Shown here in pieces: positions 60,245 to 64,000 of a stretch of DNA of 64,000 bases. The notes under the pieces are model-generated. The model had not been told where the DNA came from, searched no databases, and saw only the letters and a program-made list of their open reading frames with translations. Within the stretch, counting starts at the first letter, position 1. Each line of letters starts with the position of its first letter. The stretch is from DAOPZJ01 sp964587625. Its GTDB lineage: Bacteria; Bacillota; Clostridia; Oscillospirales; JAKOTC01. The translations under genes and the position numbers were made by a program. The DNA is taken from assembly GCA_964587625.1 (NCBI GenBank), contig CAZPLU010000003.1, forward strand, positions 1-64,000, in the 5' to 3' direction.

Positions 60245-61812
60245 GGCGGTTGAGAGGCATTGAGATTTTCGATTCCACGCTGCGCGACGGCGCGCAGGGC
60301 GAGGGCGTCTCGTTTTCGGCGCAGGACAAATTGAACATCGTCAAAGCGCTCGACGCGTTCGGCGTGAATTATATCGAAGCGGGCAACCCGTTTTCGAACC
60401 CCAAGGACGCGGCGTTTTTCGAACGGGCAAAAGACCTCCGACTAAAAAACGCGGCGCTCTGCGCCTTCGGCAGCACCTGCCGGAAAGGCGCCAACCCCCG
60501 CGACGACGAAAACGTATCGTCGCTGCTCAAAGCGGGCACCCAAACCGTGACCGTCTTCGGAAAGGCATGGGATTTGCATGTCACCGAAATCTTGCGGGCG
60601 ACATTGGAAGAAAACTTATTTGCCGTCGAAAAAACGGTGCGTTTTTTAAAAGAGAACGGCCGCGAGGTGATCTTCGACGCCGAGCACTTTTTCGACGGGT
60701 ACGCCGTAAATCCCGATTACGCGTTCGAGGTTTTAAATGCCGCGAAGCGCGGCGGCGCGGATGTGCTGTGCCTGTGCGACACCAACGGAGGAACCGCTCC
60801 GCTCGCTCTCTACGACGCCGTAAAGCGCGTCTGCGGGGTTTTTTCGGACACGCGCGTCGGAATCCATTGCCATAACGACGCGGGCTGCGCGGTCGCAAAC
60901 TCGCTGCTTGCCGTCGAGGCGGGGGCGGCACAGGTGCAGGGGACTTTTATCGGCTTCGGCGAACGGTGCGGAAATGCGGACCTCTGTGCCGTGATCGCCA
61001 ATTTAAAACTGAAACGCGGCTATGACCTTGCCGATATAAAAATCGAATCCCTCAGCGAAACCGCGATCCGCATCGCCGAAATCGCCAACCTGAGCATTCC
61101 GGGCGACCGGCCGTTCATCGGCAAAAGCGCGTTCGCGCACAAGGGTGGTATGCACGTCGACGGCGTCAGCAAGCTCTCCAAATCGTTTGAACACATCGAT
61201 CCGGCGGCGGTCGGCAACCGGCGGCGGTTTTTGACTTCGGAGGTCTCGGGGCGCACCACGGTGCTCGAAAAAGCCGCGCGGATCGCCCCCGGACTCAAAA
61301 AGGAATCGCCCGAGACGGCGCGGATCGTCGAAAAATTAAAACGCCTCGAAAACGACGGCTACCAGTTCGAGGCCGCCGACGCGAGTTTCGAGCTGTTGGT
61401 TTTAAAACTGCTCGGGCGGTATCAGCCGTATTTTTCGCTGATCCAATACAAAACCACCGGCGATTATCCGGCGCCGGAAGACGCTGCTTCGGCCTACGCG
61501 ATGATTCAAATTCGCGTGGACGGCAAAACCGAAACCGCCGCCTCGACCGGGAACGGCCCGGTCAACGCGCTCGATCTCGCGCTGCGCAAGGCGCTCTCGG
61601 TGTTTTATCCGCGGCTCGCCCAAGTCCGCCTGACCGACTATAAGGTGCGCGTGCTCGGCGACCGGGACGCGACGGCGGCCAAGGTGCGCGTATTGATCGA
61701 GTCCTCGGACGGGGAGCGCGTCTGGACGACGGTCGGCGTCGCGACCGACATCATCCAAGCCAGCTGGATCGCGCTGGTCGACTCGCTGGAATATAAACTC
61801 ATCAACGGATAA
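60241..61812 (+). CDS. cimA: (R)-citramalate synthase
   Basis: Condenses pyruvate and acetyl-CoA to citramalate, opening the threonine-independent route to 2-oxobutyrate and isoleucine (EC 2.3.3.21). The 523 residues match the CimA branch: FDSTLRDGAQGEGVSFSAQD, YIEAGNPFSNPKDAAFF, FDAEHFFDGY, and HCHNDAGCAVANSL. It has the C-terminal regulatory domain. It begins at GTG 60241, overlapping the leuA stop; TTG 60250 is an alternative with GAGG close upstream. LeuCD and LeuB in this operon can act on citramalate as well as isopropylmalate. Confidence 0.93.
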   Translation: MRRLRGIEIFDSTLRDGAQGEGVSFSAQDKLNIVKALDAFGVNYIEAGNPFSNPKDAAFFERAKDLRLKNAALCAFGSTCRKGANPRDDENVSSLLKAGTQTVTVFGKAWDLHVTEILRATLEENLFAVEKTVRFLKENGREVIFDAEHFFDGYAVNPDYAFEVLNAAKRGGADVLCLCDTNGGTAPLALYDAVKRVCGVFSDTRVGIHCHNDAGCAVANSLLAVEAGAAQVQGTFIGFGERCGNADLCAVIANLKLKRGYDLADIKIESLSETAIRIAEIANLSIPGDRPFIGKSAFAHKGGMHVDGVSKLSKSFEHIDPAAVGNRRRFLTSEVSGRTTVLEKAARIAPGLKKESPETARIVEKLKRLENDGYQFEAADASFELLVLKLLGRYQPYFSLIQYKTTGDYPAPEDAASAYAMIQIRVDGKTETAASTGNGPVNALDLALRKALSVFYPRLAQVRLTDYKVRVLGDRDATAAKVRVLIESSDGERVWTTVGVATDIIQASWIALVDSLEYKLING

Positions 61813-61825
61813 AAGGGGTATAAAA

Positions 61826-63085
61826 ATGCCGATGACGCTCTCGCAAAAAATATTGGCCGCGCACTGCGGCATGGAAAAAATAGAAGCCGGACAGTTGATT
61901 TTGGCCGGCGTCGATTTGGTGCTCGGCAACGACATCACCGCGCCGGTCGCGATCAACGAATTTTTAAAACTCGGTAAAAACCGCGTGTTCGACTGCGACA
62001 AAGTGGCGTTGGTCATGGACCATTTCGCACCGAATAAGGACATCAAGGCCGCCGAACAGTGTAAATACGTGCGAGAATTCGCGGGCAAGATGAACGTGAA
62101 ACACTTTTTCGACGTCGGCGAGATGGGCGTGGAACACGCGCTTCTGCCCGAAAAGGGGCTTGTCGTCGCGGGCGACCTCGCGGTCGGCGCCGATTCGCAC
62201 ACCTGCACCTACGGGGCTTTGGGCGCGTTCTCGACCGGTGTCGGCTCGACCGACATGGCCTGCGCGATGGCGACCGGAAAACTGTGGTTCAAAGTACCGT
62301 CCGCAATTCAATTCGTACTTAAAAACAAGCCCGCGAAATGGGTGTCGGGAAAAGACATCATTTTGCACATCATCGGCAAAATCGGGGTCGGCGGCGCGCT
62401 ATATAAATCCATGGAGTTCACCGGCGACGGCGTCTCGCATCTCTCGGTCAGCGGGCGGCTGACCATGGCGAACATGGCCATCGAGGCGGGCGCGAAAAAC
62501 GGCATTTTCGAAGCGGATGATAAAACGCTCGACTACATCAAAGAACACGGCAGCCGCAAGCCGGTTGTTTATCAAGCCGACAGAGACGCCGAATACGACG
62601 CGGTCTATGAAATTGACCTTTCCAAATTGCGCCCGACCGTGGCGTTCCCGCATCTGCCGGAAAACACCCGCGCCATCGACGACGTCGGCGAGGTGAAAAT
62701 CGACCAGGTTGTGATCGGTTCCTGCACCAACGGGCAGCTCGAAGACCTCGCGGCGGCCGCCGAAATCTTAAAGGGCAAGAAGATCGCAAAGGGCGTGCGC
62801 TGCATCGTGATCCCGGCCACCCAGCGCATTTACCTCGAGGCCATGGAAAAGGGCTATTTAAAGACGTTTATCGAAGCGGGCTGCGCGGTTTCGACCCCGA
62901 CCTGCGGGCCGTGTCTCGGAGGCCATATGGGCATTTTAGCAAAGGGCGAGCGCGCCGTCGCGACCACCAACCGCAATTTCGTCGGACGCATGGGCCACCC
63001 CGAGTCCGAGGTCTATTTGGCAAGTCCGGCGGTCGCCGCCGCGAGCGCGGTTTTGGGCAAGCTGGCTTCACCCGAAGCAATTTGA
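61826..63085 (+). CDS. leuC: 3-isopropylmalate dehydratase large subunit
   Basis: Aconitase-family large subunit that isomerises 2- to 3-isopropylmalate (EC 4.2.1.33) and probably citramalate. The 419 residues are typical of the short archaeal/clostridial-type LeuC. Cluster cysteines are in VVIGSCTNGQ (about 299) and TPTCGPCLGGHMG (about 359 and 362). DHFAPNKDIKAAEQ is the substrate-region block. AAAAGGGG precedes the ATG. The stop codon lies within a 9-bp perfect palindrome. Confidence 0.95.
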   Translation: MPMTLSQKILAAHCGMEKIEAGQLILAGVDLVLGNDITAPVAINEFLKLGKNRVFDCDKVALVMDHFAPNKDIKAAEQCKYVREFAGKMNVKHFFDVGEMGVEHALLPEKGLVVAGDLAVGADSHTCTYGALGAFSTGVGSTDMACAMATGKLWFKVPSAIQFVLKNKPAKWVSGKDIILHIIGKIGVGGALYKSMEFTGDGVSHLSVSGRLTMANMAIEAGAKNGIFEADDKTLDYIKEHGSRKPVVYQADRDAEYDAVYEIDLSKLRPTVAFPHLPENTRAIDDVGEVKIDQVVIGSCTNGQLEDLAAAAEILKGKKIAKGVRCIVIPATQRIYLEAMEKGYLKTFIEAGCAVSTPTCGPCLGGHMGILAKGERAVATTNRNFVGRMGHPESEVYLASPAVAAASAVLGKLASPEAI

Positions 63086-63180
63086 AAATGAGATTTTCAA
63101 ACAGGAGTTTTACATTTTCGCGCCAAAACAGCGCGGCGCGAATTTTGCTTCGCAAAACCGGTAAAACATCTCCTCTTTTT
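63081..63180 (+). promoter_or_regulatory. Structured RNA element between leuC and leuD
   Basis: First a palindrome TTTGAAAAT-GAG-ATTTTCAAA (63081-63101) over the leuC stop. Then AGGAGTTTTAC (63103-63113) pairs with GTAAAACATCTCCT (63161-63174), enclosing two hairpins: TTCGCGCC/GGCGCGAA (63117-63124 with 63135-63142) and TTTTGC-TTC-GCAAAA (63143-63156, approximately). The closing stem is followed by CTTTTT. This looks like a three-way junction ending in a U tract, possibly an internal attenuator or a processing site. Confidence 0.6.
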
Positions 63181-63200
63181 GAGAAAGGATGAAATTTTAT

Positions 63201-63695
63201 ATGAAAGCACACGGAAAGGTCATCAAATACGGCGACAACGTGGACACCGACGTCATCATCCCGGCGCGCTACCTCAATTCCTCCAACCCAAGGGAACTCG
63301 CCGCCCACTGCATGGAGGACCTCGACCCGACCTTCGTCAAACGCGTCAGGGCGGGAGACATCCTCGTCGGCGGGCGCAATTTCGGCTGCGGCTCGTCGCG
63401 CGAGCACGCGCCGCTGGCCATCAAGACCTCCGGTATCGCCTGCGTGGTCGCCGAGTCGTTCGCGCGTATTTTCTACCGCAACGCCATCAACATCGGGCTG
63501 CCGATTATCGAGTGCCCCGAGGCCGCCAAGGCCATTTCCGAGGGTGACGAGGTCGAAATCGACTTTGCCGGCGGAAGCATCGCAGACCTGACGACCGGAA
63601 AGACCTACACCGCGCAGCCGTTCCCGGAATTTATCCAAAGCATTATCGAGGCGGGCGGATTGATCAATGCGATTGAAATGAATTTGATCAAGTAG
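63201..63695 (+). CDS. leuD: 3-isopropylmalate dehydratase small subunit
   Basis: Swivel-domain partner of LeuC, 164 residues. Motifs: KYGDNVDTDVIIPARYLN at the N terminus and VGGRNFGCGSSREHAPLAI near residues 56-74. The MKAHGK start at 63201 matches the family; an in-frame ATG at 63189 would add four codons and lies nearer AAAGGA. It is separated from leuC by the structured element. Confidence 0.95.
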   Translation: MKAHGKVIKYGDNVDTDVIIPARYLNSSNPRELAAHCMEDLDPTFVKRVRAGDILVGGRNFGCGSSREHAPLAIKTSGIACVVAESFARIFYRNAINIGLPIIECPEAAKAISEGDEVEIDFAGGSIADLTTGKTYTAQPFPEFIQSIIEAGGLINAIEMNLIK

Positions 63696-63747
63696 CAGGG
63701 AAGGCGGCTGCGAAGAAATGAACCTTTAAAACGATGATCGGAATCCC

Positions 63748-63880
63748 GTTTTTGCGAGGAGAGCGCGGAGTTTTACCCCGCGCATGACGAAGCAATCCGG
63801 AAACGAGACATCCGGATTATAACCGGATTAAAATTCCAACAGGGGAACGGACTGGATTGCCGCGCTGCGCTCGCAATGAC
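63748..63880. repeat. Interspersed palindromic repeat, copy 2
   Basis: Begins GTTTTTGCGAGGAGAGCGCGG and ends CGCTCGCAATGAC, with internal ACGAAGCAATCCGG and GGATTGCCGCG segments. It shares both ends and the CAATCC core with the copy at 58566-58664 but differs inside. It occupies most of the leuD-leuB gap, where I see no gene. Confidence 0.7.
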
Positions 63881-63910
63881 GAATAAACAACCAAAGAAAG
63901 GAAAAACACC

Positions 63911-64000
63911 GTGGATTATCAAATCGCGCTCATTAAAGGCGACGGCATCGGCCCCGAAATCGTCGATTGCGCCGTCAAGGTATTAGATGCTGTCGGTGTA
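63911..64000 (+). CDS. leuB: 3-isopropylmalate dehydrogenase, cut by window end
   Basis: Only the first 30 codons are present. They read DYQIALIKGDGIGPEIVDCA after a GTG start, with AAAGGA upstream. GDGIGPEI is the start signature of the isocitrate/isopropylmalate dehydrogenase family. Position after leuA-cimA-leuC-leuD makes LeuB (oxidative decarboxylation to 2-oxoisocaproate, EC 1.1.1.85) much more likely than isocitrate dehydrogenase. Confidence 0.88.
   Translation, partial: MDYQIALIKGDGIGPEIVDCAVKVLDAVGV

Overview
The window reads as chromosomal DNA from an anaerobic, endospore-forming member of the Bacillota (class Clostridia). The evidence is spmA-spmB, an AbrB/SpoVT-type regulator with a zinc knuckle, the ylxM-ffh-rpsP-khpA-rimM-trmD order, an HPr with both His15 and Ser46, a T-box leader, an FMN riboswitch and strong AGGAGG-type ribosome binding sites. 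G+C is moderate and intergenic regions carry interspersed palindromic repeats. Glucuronate isomerase, a GH78 alpha-L-rhamnosidase and a GH127-type arabinofuranosidase point to use of plant polysaccharides. I cannot place it below class level from sequence alone.

Layout. 0.4-9.3 kb is a minus-strand block: metK-dtd-uxaC-small membrane protein, then rhamnosidase-uvrC-HAD phosphatase. 9.5-21.5 kb holds housekeeping and accessory genes: histidine phosphatase, aldose epimerase, a T-box-controlled TrpB2, a large lipoprotein, a Gfo/Idh/MocA oxidoreductase, a PTPS/QueD-like protein with an added zinc ribbon, a D,D-carboxypeptidase and pgi. 21.6-30.6 kb is a complete type I-C CRISPR-Cas locus (cas3-cas5c-cas8c-cas7c-cas4-cas1-cas2 plus a three-repeat array). 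Its cas3 has a one-base frameshift in a T7 run, its Cas8c ends in a long acidic repeat tail, and an IS remnant with inverted repeats lies just upstream of its promoter. 30.7-36.3 kb holds tsaE-tsaB, rpiB, a Cof-type phosphatase, GrpB, an S1-domain protein, a P-loop ATPase and a riboflavin ECF S component under an FMN riboswitch. 36.5-40.7 kb has ptsH and the SRP/ribosome-maturation operon. 40.8-52.8 kb holds mixed genes, including sporulation genes, a PrsA/SurA-like foldase, lipid kinase, DUF4489, GH127, tRNA-Leu and a beta-propeller lipoprotein.

52.9-64 kb is a branched-chain amino acid operon: ilvB-ilvN-ilvC-ilvD-leuA-cimA-leuC-leuD-leuB (last gene cut by the window edge). cimA supplies 2-oxobutyrate from pyruvate, so the operon can make Ile, Val and Leu without threonine deaminase. 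It is preceded by a perfect consensus promoter and, unusually, by two successive small Ile/Leu/Val-rich ORFs, each followed by an intrinsic terminator. This looks like a tandem ribosome-mediated attenuator. A branched RNA structure ending in a U tract lies between leuC and leuD.

The items most worth a second look are the tandem attenuator, the frameshifted cas3, the acidic tail on Cas8c, a run of consecutive hairpins at 44.9-45.1 kb, the leuC-leuD element, and the PTPS-like protein lacking the usual catalytic cysteine.
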